This document shows positions 52,338 through 60,981 of a DNA stretch of 64,000 nt, one piece after another. Origin of the DNA: CAIQJJ01 sp049325275 (GTDB lineage Bacteria > Chloroflexota > Anaerolineae > Anaerolineales > UBA4823); contig JBMOLU010000033.1 in the NCBI GenBank assembly GCA_049325275.1, positions 10,965 through 74,964 of the forward strand, written 5' to 3'. Numbering within the stretch: the first letter of the stretch is position 1; every line of letters starts with the position of its first letter. A program made the position numbers and the translations under genes. The notes beneath the pieces are model-generated. The model was not told where the DNA came from and did not search any database. It saw only the letters and a list, made by a program, of their open reading frames with translations.

Positions 52338-55300
52338 TCAGGCGGCCGAAAGTTTTTGGTCGAAGGCCTGTAACAGCCGGTTGTAGGCCAGGCTCAGGCG
52401 ATCGAGACCCTGTGAAAGGTCCTCGTCCAGCCCGTCTACCTTGATTTCCAGCACGGCAAAGATGCCCGAAATGTCGAAGTTGGCCTTGAGAATGGCCTTG
52501 ATCTCGGCGAACTCGTCGTCCAACGGGTCGGCGATCAGCTGCCTGGGCAAGGCCTTGACTTTCTCCACGGTTTTGGTGTAGATGCCGTCCAGCTTGTCCA
52601 CAGTATCCTGCGGGTACAGGTGAGCCACGTTCTCCACGATGAAGGGGTGCAGCGATTGCAGGCTCATCGCCACATCTTCAGGGTAGGCCGCCTCGAGCAC
52701 GATGCGATTCAGGCGGATCAGGGCGTTGGCTTTGTCTTCACCGCTTTCGTAGCGCACCCAGGCATCGCTCAGTTGGCGGCGCAGCGCCCCACAGCGGTAG
52801 GCAGCCGTGACATCGGCGGCTGCTTTCTGCGGCCTGGCCTGGATTTCGGCCAGGCGGCTGTCGAGGGCGGCCTTGAGGGTGTCCACGGTTTCGCGGGCGC
52901 ACAGGTTGCGATCGCGCAGCGCTTCGTTCAGCGCCAGCAGAACGTTTTTGCGGTTGCCACCTTGCAGCGCACCGGACGTATCGGCCACCTCGCTGCGCAG
53001 CAGGGCCAGTTGATCGGCGGAGAGCTTGGTTTGCAGCAGGGCAGCCACGCGCAGGCCGCCATCATCGCTTCCGCTGACAATGCGCCGGGCAATCGCCAGC
53101 ATCCCCGGCGGCGTTGACGTGTCGTCGCCCTGATCGCCGGCGAGATCGCTTTTGGCGAAGGAATTGAGCATCCAGTAGGGACTCAGGTCGGCGACGATCT
53201 TCTCGATGCGTTGGTAAACGCCGGCCAGCACGCCGCTCAGCGATTTTTGCAGCGTCTGGATGGTATTGATCACGCCGGTGATGACCTTTTTGACGCTCTC
53301 GCGGGCGGTTTCCAGCACGGCAGCCACCGAAGCGTCGATCCTGGCGGGCAGTTCGGACAGGGTGATCAAAATCTGCCGGATTTTCTTGAGCGCATCGCCG
53401 AAGGGTTGCAGATCGGCCTGCAACTGGCGGATCAGGGCGTTGACCGGCTCGCTCAACTGCTTGCGGAAAATCGCCACGGCAGCGTCTTGAAAGCTGGCCG
53501 AACTGAGCCGGCGCAGCGGCTCGATCTTGCTGCCGAGCAGTTCGTTGGCCGTTTCGACCGCCGCATTCATGGGTGCGGCTTCCCATTCGGCAACGGCAAC
53601 AACAGCCGGCTGGAGTTGTAGCACGGGAGCCAGCCCTAACTGGCTTAGCAAGGCGGTGATTTCAGGGAAAACTTCGGGGGTTTGGAGCAGCGCCAGGCGG
53701 CGCGCTTCGAGCGCTTCCAGGTCGGCCAACTGGCGGCCAAACGCAGTGGCAAGTTCGCTGGCCCGTTTCTGGATGAAGCTACCATCCACGGCGATTTGCC
53801 GCTCGACACCCGTTACGAGCGCGCGCAGGCCTGCCTGGGCCTTGCTAAAATCGAGTGTGGCTGCCAGGGCCGCCAGTTGGTTTTCCACGGCGGAGATGGC
53901 CTTGCCGATCTCATCCAGGTAGCCGCCGCCCAAAATGTTTTGCAAAAGCTGCCAAAAATCGGCGTTGGCAATTTCGGCCAGACCGGTTTTTTCCATCAGC
54001 CGGGCCAGCGAGATGGTCTGTTTGATCGTATCGAGGATGCGATCCAGTTCCCGGTCGCGGATGCGCCCGAGCATCGAAACGGCCACTTCCACCGCATCCC
54101 CGATCATCCGGTCGAGCGGGGCCGGGTTGAGCATTTCCACCAACCCGGCCAGCCTGGCGTAGATTTTCTGCACCGCATCGATCAAGAGATTTGGATCGAG
54201 CTGGCGCACGATGCCGGTGACGAAGTCGTTGGCCTGCTTGAGCGGTTCGAGCAGCTTCGACGGGCGGAAATCATCCAGCAGGCGCATCAACCACTGGTAC
54301 GGTTCCGAACTGACGATGAACTCGTCGACGACCGTGCCGGGATTGAAGGCATAGATCATTTTTTCGATCTCGACGGCCTTGTCTTTGAGCAGGGTAATCA
54401 GTTCGGCCAGCGGCTGCCGGATTTGTTCGAAGGCGGCGAGCAGTTCAGGCTTGATGATCTCATCCACCTTCACCTGCTCGATCACTTTTACGCCCACCTT
54501 GAGGGCCGCTTTCTGCGGTGTACCCAGTTGCGCCACGTTCAGCGCCTTGATGCTGTTCTCCAGGTCGCCGGTTTTGCCGATCACCAGGTCGAAGACCGGT
54601 TTGAGCGAGGCCTGTTCGATGGTGGCCTTGAACTTTTCGATGCCCTGGCGGGCCTGTTCGAGGGCGTCTTTCACCTCGGGGCGGTTGAGCACTTCGGTGA
54701 TCTTTCCCAGCAGTTCACGGATTTTCTGTTCGGCGAGGGTAAAGGCTTCGGTCAGCTTCTGGTCGATCTGCTCGCCGACCTTCTGGACCATCTCGTCCAG
54801 CTTGCGCTTGAGTTCTTCGACTTTGCCGAAGAACATCTCCACGGCCTGGCCGATCTTGGCGCAGCCGAGCTTGGCCTTATCGACCAGCGGGGCCACGTCC
54901 AGTGTTTCGACGAAGTCACGTACCTGTCGTTCGATGTCCTCGATCGCGGTTTGCGCCTGCTTGAGGAAATCTTCCACTTGGGTGAGGTTGGTTTCGATCT
55001 GCGTGGCAACGGTCTGGGCAGCCGTATCGGCTTTGTCGGCGGCCTGGTTCATGTAGTCGCTGACTTTTCCGGCCATACTGCCGATCTGCTTCACCGGCCG
55101 GGCGATCGTCCCCAGGATTTTGTGCGCCTGGTCTCCGAAACGATCGAAGTACTTCTGCAAAAAGACCGCATCCGCCGCCGACAGATCGAGCACGTTTCCC
55201 AGCGCCAAACCGAGCCACTGCGTATCGTTCGCCGACAGCGCTTCGAGCGTCAGACGCGCCTGCTCGAAATCTTGCAGCGCAGGGACAAAGGTGTGGTAAC

Positions 55301-56069
55301 CCTGGTCTAGAATGCCGGCAAGACGCCCGCTGTCTGCCGGTGTGAGCGTTTCGATTTCGTTGAGCAACGCCCGGTAACGGGCGACAAAGCCCTGTGGGGC
55401 ATCCACTGCGCCCAACTGGCGCATCGAATGATCTACGGCCTGATACGGCAGGCGCAGCAGCGCGGCATTCATCTGCTGGCCGTAGATTTCCTCCAGCGCC
55501 TCGACCGTCAGCTTGAATAGCGTGTCGGTATCGGTGATGGTGGTGACGAACGACTCCCCCACGCGCATCAACATGAACAACAGGCGCAGCGGCGTGGCTG
55601 CGCCGGCGCGCGCCAGGCGATTGAGCGGCGCCACGGCCGCGGACAAATCGAGGCCAGGGATATTCGTATCGAACGACGGCGCGGCAATTGTGACCGGGCC
55701 GGGCCAGAGCTGGGTGGTAATCGTGCTGATCGGGGCGTTCAGGTCGAAGTTCGGCGCGGCCAGGTCGATGGGCAGCGAGCCACCGGCCAGATCGCCCAAC
55801 ACGGCCTGAATATCGAACGATTTCAGCTTTCCCAGGGGTTGGTTGAGGGCGCTCAACACGCCGTCCTTGCTTAACGAAGCCGGCACAGCGGGCAGCGACA
55901 AGCCTTTCAAAGCATCCTCGCCGCCCAGGCTGCTCAGCGAAGCGGTCAGATCGCTGATATTGAACGCACCGGCGTCGCCAAAACCGAGCGAAGCCGGGTC
56001 GAAGGCAATCATTTTCTTCAGGTCGCTAAGCTGGCTGGGGTTGGGAAGTTGATCCAAAATTCCTGCCAT
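52338..56069 (-). CDS. Tape-measure-like coiled-coil protein
   Basis: 1243 residues, the longest gene of the operon. Long amphipathic helices dominate (for example KADTAAQTVATQIETNLTQV, LTEAFTLAEQKIRELLGKIT). The tail-assembly position and the size fit a tape measure, which sets tail length and fills the tube lumen. No clear transmembrane helix is present, which is unusual for phage tape measures that help DNA entry. The N-terminal 150 residues are rich in repeated short LDLSAP-type strands. The C-terminal 130 residues (VTAAYRCGALRRQLSDAWVR and KANALIRLNRIVLEAAYPED) look globular. The function is assigned by context. Confidence 0.72.
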   Translation of the reverse strand: MAGILDQLPNPSQLSDLKKMIAFDPASLGFGDAGAFNISDLTASLSSLGGEDALKGLSLPAVPASLSKDGVLSALNQPLGKLKSFDIQAVLGDLAGGSLPIDLAAPNFDLNAPISTITTQLWPGPVTIAAPSFDTNIPGLDLSAAVAPLNRLARAGAATPLRLLFMLMRVGESFVTTITDTDTLFKLTVEALEEIYGQQMNAALLRLPYQAVDHSMRQLGAVDAPQGFVARYRALLNEIETLTPADSGRLAGILDQGYHTFVPALQDFEQARLTLEALSANDTQWLGLALGNVLDLSAADAVFLQKYFDRFGDQAHKILGTIARPVKQIGSMAGKVSDYMNQAADKADTAAQTVATQIETNLTQVEDFLKQAQTAIEDIERQVRDFVETLDVAPLVDKAKLGCAKIGQAVEMFFGKVEELKRKLDEMVQKVGEQIDQKLTEAFTLAEQKIRELLGKITEVLNRPEVKDALEQARQGIEKFKATIEQASLKPVFDLVIGKTGDLENSIKALNVAQLGTPQKAALKVGVKVIEQVKVDEIIKPELLAAFEQIRQPLAELITLLKDKAVEIEKMIYAFNPGTVVDEFIVSSEPYQWLMRLLDDFRPSKLLEPLKQANDFVTGIVRQLDPNLLIDAVQKIYARLAGLVEMLNPAPLDRMIGDAVEVAVSMLGRIRDRELDRILDTIKQTISLARLMEKTGLAEIANADFWQLLQNILGGGYLDEIGKAISAVENQLAALAATLDFSKAQAGLRALVTGVERQIAVDGSFIQKRASELATAFGRQLADLEALEARRLALLQTPEVFPEITALLSQLGLAPVLQLQPAVVAVAEWEAAPMNAAVETANELLGSKIEPLRRLSSASFQDAAVAIFRKQLSEPVNALIRQLQADLQPFGDALKKIRQILITLSELPARIDASVAAVLETARESVKKVITGVINTIQTLQKSLSGVLAGVYQRIEKIVADLSPYWMLNSFAKSDLAGDQGDDTSTPPGMLAIARRIVSGSDDGGLRVAALLQTKLSADQLALLRSEVADTSGALQGGNRKNVLLALNEALRDRNLCARETVDTLKAALDSRLAEIQARPQKAAADVTAAYRCGALRRQLSDAWVRYESGEDKANALIRLNRIVLEAAYPEDVAMSLQSLHPFIVENVAHLYPQDTVDKLDGIYTKTVEKVKALPRQLIADPLDDEFAEIKAILKANFDISGIFAVLEIKVDGLDEDLSQGLDRLSLAYNRLLQAFDQKLSAA

Positions 56070-56070
56070 A

Positions 56071-56652
56071 TCATGCTCCGAATAATTTCTTCAAGCCATC
56101 CATCGATTGGACCAGCGCCTCGGTAGCCTGGCGGGCGGGTTCCAGCGCGTCGTTGAGCGGCACAAAGGGGTTGCTGATCTCGGGCATCGAACCCAGCGCG
56201 AGCGCATCGGGCAGCGTCGCAATATCGAGCGCGACCTTGGCCTCGAGCCTGGCCTTGTTGGCCAGCGCCTGCTGCGCCGTCGCACCCTGTTTGGGCGGCT
56301 GCACGTACTCCGCGACCACCAGCGAATAGCTGAACTGCTGAGGCTCCTGCGCCGATTGGGCCACATCCAGGCGGGTCAGGACCACCTTGCCGGTGAAGTA
56401 CTGGCCCATCAGATCGGCAATGAAATCGACGGGCTGGCGCTTGACGTACAGCCCGCGCAGTTTCTCGAGGTCTTCTTTAGCCTGCGGCCCGAAGAAAATC
56501 CCTTCGATTTCCAGCTGCACCGAATCGCGCCCCAGGTTTTGAATGGTGTTGCCGTCCTGCCCGGGCACACGGTGATGGACAAACGCGGCCTGCTCCAGCG
56601 TCGTCAGGCGATGAACTCGCGGAACCTTGATGCCACCGATTTCTACAGGCAT
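56071..56652 (-). CDS. Hub adaptor related to DNA-circularisation N-terminal domain proteins
   Basis: 193 residues. The N-terminal half (EIGGIKVPRVHRLTTLEQAA, then DSVQLEIEGIFFGPQAKEDL and FTGKVVLTRLDVAQSAQEPQ) has the pattern of the Mu gpN-type N-terminal domain, which joins the tape measure/tube to the hub. The C-terminal half is helical. It lies between the disordered protein and the tape measure, one place earlier than in Mu. It starts two bases past the previous stop. Confidence 0.7.
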   Translation of the reverse strand: MPVEIGGIKVPRVHRLTTLEQAAFVHHRVPGQDGNTIQNLGRDSVQLEIEGIFFGPQAKEDLEKLRGLYVKRQPVDFIADLMGQYFTGKVVLTRLDVAQSAQEPQQFSYSLVVAEYVQPPKQGATAQQALANKARLEAKVALDIATLPDALALGSMPEISNPFVPLNDALEPARQATEALVQSMDGLKKLFGA

Positions 56653-56654
56653 GG

Positions 56655-58283
56655 CTATCTCACCGGGCCGTAAAAACGTTCGTATTCGCGCCAGGCTTCA
56701 CGCTTGAGCGCCTCGAGCAGTTCCTGCACATCCCATTCGGAAAAGGCAGCGGCGGCCGGGCGCTCCGCTGGCCCGGTTACAGCCGGGCGCTCCGCTGGCC
56801 CGGTTACAGCCGGGCGCTCCGCTGGCCCGGTTACAGCCGGGCGCTCCGCTGGCCCGGTTACAGCCGGGCGCTCCGCTGGCCCGGTTACGGCCGGATGGCG
56901 CACGGCTTCCGGCCCTGGGATACCTTCTGCCGGTGGAAGCGGTGTGGACTCCGCACCGTCCCACACTACGCCGGCCGGCGCAGCAGGGAAGCTGGGCGCA
57001 GTGCGCCCGAACGAAACGATGCGCAGAACAGCCGGCAAGGCCATCCACCCGCTGCGATGGGCAGGCGCGCCGGGAACCGGGTGCGCGCAAGCGGCACTGG
57101 CCGTGCTGCCCGATGCGGCTGCGATTTCCTCGCCCAAGCGGCGCAGATCGTCCGCCGAAAAGCCTGTGGCGGGCAGATCGATGGCCGGCGTGACGGCCTC
57201 GGGCAACAGCGCCTGCGCCCGGGCGTTTGCCCGGCTGTCGGCAAACGGCTCGCCCGAAATGCCGTAGCCACCTGGCGAAGGCGTTACCGCCGGCGTCCCA
57301 CCCGCCCGGCTGGCAGCAAGTTGCGGCGGCCGGGCACCACCTGCCTCGCCCGGCGCGGAGACGGCGGTGCCGGCAGCGGCTCGTTGCGGCAAGGTTTCGG
57401 GCTGCCGGGCCACCTCTTCGAGCACAGGCGAAACTTCCGGCAAAGGAATGGCAGGCGCACCGTCGGGGCAAGCGAAGGTTTCATCGGGCCTATTCGAGGG
57501 GGATACGGCTTCCTCATCCGGGTGTGCGTTTGCCTCACCGGCGACGTGCATACGCCCGCCCCTCCCTGCGGCAGCTTGTCCCCACAGGTCCGCACCAGAC
57601 AGCATGCCCGTATCGTCTGCCTGGCCTATCGGCGGCGGATTCTCCGGGGAAATTGCGGCAATCATGCGTGTGGGGGCAGAGAAGGATCGGTCGCCGCCAG
57701 CAGATGCCTTAGCAAAGCCGGTTGCCGCCGAGGCAGCTCCGGCTACGGCAGCCGGGCTAACGTCATCCGTATAGGCGGCAGCGTCGAGCAGCTGTGCCAG
57801 ATCGCGCAAGCCACCCACCATGCCCGTCGAAGCTGCCCGGGACCGGGAAAGCCGTCCGGTTGGATCGGGCGTGCCAGGCGGTTGTGGCGCCCGTTCCTGC
57901 GCCGCAGCGGTTCGTAACGGACGGGGAGCGGGGAGATCGTGCCAGGCAGTGGGCCAGGAATCTGCCGGGGAAGAAGCGCCCGACGTTACCGGCGCCAGAA
58001 CCCTCAACAGGCCGGAGCCAGAAGCAGATTCGGACACGGATACCGGCGGGTTAGACGATACCGCTCCGGCGGGCGGCGGGAAAAACCCCGACGTCAGCCA
58101 GGCATCCAGCGCCAGCCAGTCCTGAATGCCAGCGATCACGTACCCCGCCTCGGCCTGGAATGCGGCCAGCGCTTCATCATCAGCTGCCGCGGGCAGGCGC
58201 AGGGCCAACAGCCAGGCCTGGTAGCCGGCCCGCAGGCCTTCACCCAAAGCGATCAGGTCGTCAGCGGGCATGGGAGAACCCAT
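56655..58283 (-). CDS. Long Pro/Ala-rich disordered protein with conserved-looking ends
   Basis: 542 residues from the ATG at 58283; an ATG at 58271 that overlaps the frameshift-product stop is equally possible. Residues 1-70 are helical (LRAGYQAWLLALRLPAAADD). About 75-500 are of low complexity, rich in Ala, Pro, Gly and Ser. A nine-residue unit PAVTGPAER is repeated five times near 480-525. The last 30 residues form a helix (EWDVQELLEALKREAWREYE) ending FYGPVR. Its job is unknown; it might be a flexible linker, a tail chaperone extension or a cargo tether. No family is recognised. Confidence 0.65.
   Translation of the reverse strand: MGSPMPADDLIALGEGLRAGYQAWLLALRLPAAADDEALAAFQAEAGYVIAGIQDWLALDAWLTSGFFPPPAGAVSSNPPVSVSESASGSGLLRVLAPVTSGASSPADSWPTAWHDLPAPRPLRTAAAQERAPQPPGTPDPTGRLSRSRAASTGMVGGLRDLAQLLDAAAYTDDVSPAAVAGAASAATGFAKASAGGDRSFSAPTRMIAAISPENPPPIGQADDTGMLSGADLWGQAAAGRGGRMHVAGEANAHPDEEAVSPSNRPDETFACPDGAPAIPLPEVSPVLEEVARQPETLPQRAAAGTAVSAPGEAGGARPPQLAASRAGGTPAVTPSPGGYGISGEPFADSRANARAQALLPEAVTPAIDLPATGFSADDLRRLGEEIAAASGSTASAACAHPVPGAPAHRSGWMALPAVLRIVSFGRTAPSFPAAPAGVVWDGAESTPLPPAEGIPGPEAVRHPAVTGPAERPAVTGPAERPAVTGPAERPAVTGPAERPAVTGPAERPAAAAFSEWDVQELLEALKREAWREYERFYGPVR
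56755..56889. repeat. Five 27-bp tandem repeats in the disordered protein gene
   Basis: Units start at 56755, 56782, 56809, 56836 and 56863. They are identical apart from one base at the end of the last, keep the frame (nine codons each) and encode PAVTGPAER. The identity suggests recent expansion. Confidence 0.85.
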
Positions 58284-58769
58284 CTTCCGGTTGCATGAGC
58301 GTGGCCTCCTGTTCGAGCATTTGCAGGTAAATGCTTACCTGCGCCATCGTGAGGGCTTGCACTTGCTCAGGCGTCCAGCCAAAGGCACGCGCCAAGAGGT
58401 AACTGGCCTGGACGAGCGTCGATCGGCTCAGGTCTTCGTCAAGGGGCTTTTTTTTTCCGCCAGGCCGCTGATCTCGCGGATATGCGCGATCAGGAAGTTG
58501 ACCAGGCCCAGTGGCAGCCCTTTCACCTGTTCCAGCGTAAGCGCCGGCTGCGCCAGCGATTCCTTGATCATCAACAGCGGGATCAGGCTGGCGTCGTTCC
58601 TTGCGGCCTTCATGATCAGTTGAAACGCGCCGATGGTCAACGGCCTGAGGCTGACGGTGGCCGGCCGGGCGGTCTCTTGCGCGCCGGGATGCAGCACATC
58701 CGGCGGAATGCTGATCTCATGGCTGATGCTGGCCCCGGCGAGCAGCTCTTCGGCGGTGACGTCAGCCAC
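58261..58769 (-). CDS. Tail assembly chaperone, with a -1 frameshift extension
   Basis: Translation starts at a GTG (58769) preceded by GAGGAGA and overlaps the tube stop by eight bases. The zero-frame product is 113 residues (MADVTAEELLAGASISHEIS to SPLTKT, stop at 58428). At codons 105-108 the message reads GAA AAA AAA AGC within nine consecutive A. A -1 slip there opens 62 further codons to the TGA at 58261: KPLDEDLSRSTLVQASYLLA, then RAFGWTPEQVQALTMAQVSI. The extension looks like the second domain of tail chaperones, and Mu, P2 and lambda make such fusions by frameshifting at this same operon position. A 169-residue fusion would result. Transcript slippage on A9 or a one-base assembly error are alternatives. 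Confidence 0.78.
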
Positions 58770-59265
58770 TGGTCTCCTCGCTGCCGATGCGCAGAGCCTT
58801 GAAGGTGACCGATTCCATTACGAAGTCATCTTCAGGCAGGGAGAAAGCCCAGCTGTCGAATTTGACGCCAAACAACACGATCTTGCTGCTGTGATCGGGC
58901 AGGGCCGGATTCTGGATATTGATGACCATATTGAACGTGGGCTGCGCCAGGGCATCCTTAGGGCCTTGGGCGCCCTCACCCAGCAGCAGGCGGATCAGGG
59001 CACCATTTATGTGAGCGCGCGCCGCCGTACCGGAGATATAGATATTGCCCGGGCGCAGTTCGCTGGCGAAACGCTTGCCGATCTCGTGATAGGGGCGCAC
59101 GTCGTTGTCCACCTTGATGGCCACCTGCTGCAAGCGGCCCACGATGCTGGAAAGCTCATATTCGCCGATCAGGCCGTCGGCCAGCTGGCCTTCGACGGTG
59201 GCGTTGTCGTCCACGGCCAGGACAAGTGTGGCGTCGGAGCCACGGAAAACGTTGGTGTTCGGCAT
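58762..59265 (-). CDS. Contractile tail tube protein
   Basis: 167 residues with TAGGAGA upstream. It opens MPNTNVFRGSDATLVLAVDD and has the strand-rich HSSKIVLFGVKFDSWAFSLP and DDFVMESVTFKALRI near the end, the shape of Mu/P2-like and PBSX-like tube proteins rather than the gp19-type tube of classical eCIS. It would stack as hexamer rings inside the sheath. It lies directly between sheath and chaperone, the usual order. Confidence 0.82.
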   Translation of the reverse strand: MPNTNVFRGSDATLVLAVDDNATVEGQLADGLIGEYELSSIVGRLQQVAIKVDNDVRPYHEIGKRFASELRPGNIYISGTAARAHINGALIRLLLGEGAQGPKDALAQPTFNMVINIQNPALPDHSSKIVLFGVKFDSWAFSLPEDDFVMESVTFKALRIGSEETSG

Positions 59266-59275
59266 GGCTTTTCTC

Positions 59276-60373
59276 CTATCCCAGGGTCATCGTGACCATG
59301 ATGTAGTCGATGCTAAAGGTTGGCTGGATGGACAGGGCGACGATGGCCTGCCCTGCAATTTCCTGGGCGCGGGTAGCGCTGACATCCAGTTGATAGCCTA
59401 CCAGGGCTTCGCTTTCGACCATGCGGGTCAGGAAGCCATCGATGGTCGCTTTCATGGCGCCGCGTACGCGTACGTTGTTGAGTTTGCCGATGTAGGGATT
59501 GCAGGCAGCGCGCACACCGTAAATGGCATAATCGACGATGCGGCGCGTGGTGATCTGGGACCAGGCGGTGTTGGTGGAAGTGGTGATGCCCTTGACCACG
59601 CGATAGCCTTCGCGCTTTTCGATTGCCAGCACATGGGCTTTGACCAGCTTTTCGAGCTGGGCGTAGTTGTATTCGGCGGCCAGGCCGGTGACGTTGATAG
59701 TTTTGTTGGTCGGACTGCTCTGGACAGGCAGCGACGCAAGCAACCCGGCCACGGCGGCGGCCATGTAGGCTCCGCTGAGCGTCTCTTCGCTGACGACGCC
59801 GCTGGCGGGGTCGCGGCGCTTGAGGCTCAGGCCGGGGGCCGTGTATACCAGGCGGCCGTTATCGAGCGTGGCATCGGAGGCCTTGGCGGCCACGTCGTCT
59901 GCAGCAGGCGTCCCGTTGCAGCCGATCAGGCCGATGCGCTCACGCTTGATCCCCTCAGTGCGCGCCAGGTGTCCCTTGAGCCGGGCCACCATGTCGGCAT
60001 TGCCGACATCCTGCCCGGCGAGGAGCACGATATTGACGATTTCGTTCTCGAGGGCGGCGAGGGCGGCCTCATAGTGAGCGGCCGTATCCCCTTCGGTCCG
60101 CACCGCATAGACTGTACTGCCGCCGTTGCCGTAGACCAGTTCGAGCGCCTTGAGCAGGGTGGGTTCGCCGGACGTTTTCTTGTACGAAACGCCTTGCCTG
60201 GGACCAAAGATCTCCCTGGCTTCCGTCAGGCTGCTGAGCGTACATACCTTGTTGGCCGTGCCCTCCAACGCGGTACCGACGATGCCGATATTGCCGCTGC
60301 TGACACCGCCAACACTGATCAATCCCTCATCTCGAACCGTGATATAGACGCCCGGCAAAATTACATCTGTCAT
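59276..60373 (-). CDS. Contractile tail sheath protein
   Basis: 365 residues; TTAGGAGG precedes the ATG. The start MTDVILPGVYITVRDEG is the typical PGVY sheath opening. GIVGTALEGTANKVCTLSSL and the LSGAYMAAAVAGLLASLPVQ middle, then VVKGITTSTNTAWSQITTRR and RIVDYAIYGVRAACNPYIG in the C-terminal domain, match the phage sheath family. The sheath contracts to drive the tube and spike through a target envelope. It is the first gene of the 16-gene operon. Confidence 0.9.
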   Translation of the reverse strand: MTDVILPGVYITVRDEGLISVGGVSSGNIGIVGTALEGTANKVCTLSSLTEAREIFGPRQGVSYKKTSGEPTLLKALELVYGNGGSTVYAVRTEGDTAAHYEAALAALENEIVNIVLLAGQDVGNADMVARLKGHLARTEGIKRERIGLIGCNGTPAADDVAAKASDATLDNGRLVYTAPGLSLKRRDPASGVVSEETLSGAYMAAAVAGLLASLPVQSSPTNKTINVTGLAAEYNYAQLEKLVKAHVLAIEKREGYRVVKGITTSTNTAWSQITTRRIVDYAIYGVRAACNPYIGKLNNVRVRGAMKATIDGFLTRMVESEALVGYQLDVSATRAQEIAGQAIVALSIQPTFSIDYIMVTMTLG

Positions 60374-60981
60374 CTTGGCCTCCTAAATGGTGGGAAAAAA
60401 GAACCGACCGATTTTTAACCTGCTGGCGTTCGAAAAAAACGCACAGGGGGCGCATATGTTTGTTAAGAAAACAGTAAATCGCGGTCCTTCCGCATTGGCG
60501 GATACCTTCCCTGCGCAAGGCAGGGAAACCGAACTTCGTTTAATGCTCGCTACGCTTCCCCCAGCAACCCGGCCGGGCCATCCAGCCCTGAATGGCTTTG
60601 CACTGTTTTGAGTGCGCACCGATAAGATTGAACGCCTTTTTTATTATAGAGGCCTGCCGGAAAAACACAAATGGGAATCGGCGTGATCGGCGGCTCCTTA
60701 CAAAATTGAAAAACCGGCTTTTCGGTTTCACGACAAATGAACTTTTTAGTAATTTATTAAAATTTTCAATACGAAACTTAAAAATTTTGCTCAACAAATT
60801 ATGGTTTTTTAATGAAAGTTTTGTATTTTCTGATCGCTTCGGTATCTCATTACAGATAGACCGTCAAGCGCAAGGCCACTCCACCTGTACACCGACAAGG
60901 AGGAACTTGTATGTAGGCTTTTTTCAGAAGAACTCATTCATTCACAAAGTAAAACTGATCCATACCAAAAAGGAGAACAAC
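60374..60981. promoter_or_regulatory. Divergent region between tail operon and GH44, with long structured leader
   Basis: 608 bases without a gene. On the minus strand TTGTGT (60670-60665) and TATAAT (60648-60643) with a 16-base spacer form a good promoter and give the tail operon a leader of about 260 nt. Within it 60507-60527 folds as TTCCCTGC-loop-GCAGGGAA. Bases 60700-60850 are strongly AT-rich. On the plus strand TTGCTC (60787) and TAATGA (60810) are a weak candidate for GH44. An AAGGAGG at 60898-60904 is followed by ATG-TAG at 60911-60916, a start-stop pair. Confidence 0.5.

Noticed and set aside
53682..55310. 542-aa plus-strand open frame opposite the tape measure gene
   Set aside because: It is the antisense shadow of a coding frame with strong codon bias; no start signal and no recognisable domain.
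41013..60373. Complete prophage
   Set aside because: No capsid, portal, terminase, integrase or lysis genes are present and both borders are ordinary chromosomal genes.
41013..60373. Canonical eCIS (Pvc/Afp type)
   Set aside because: No AAA+ ATPase, no gp19-type tube pair and a Mu-like gene order; kept as a distinct contractile tail.
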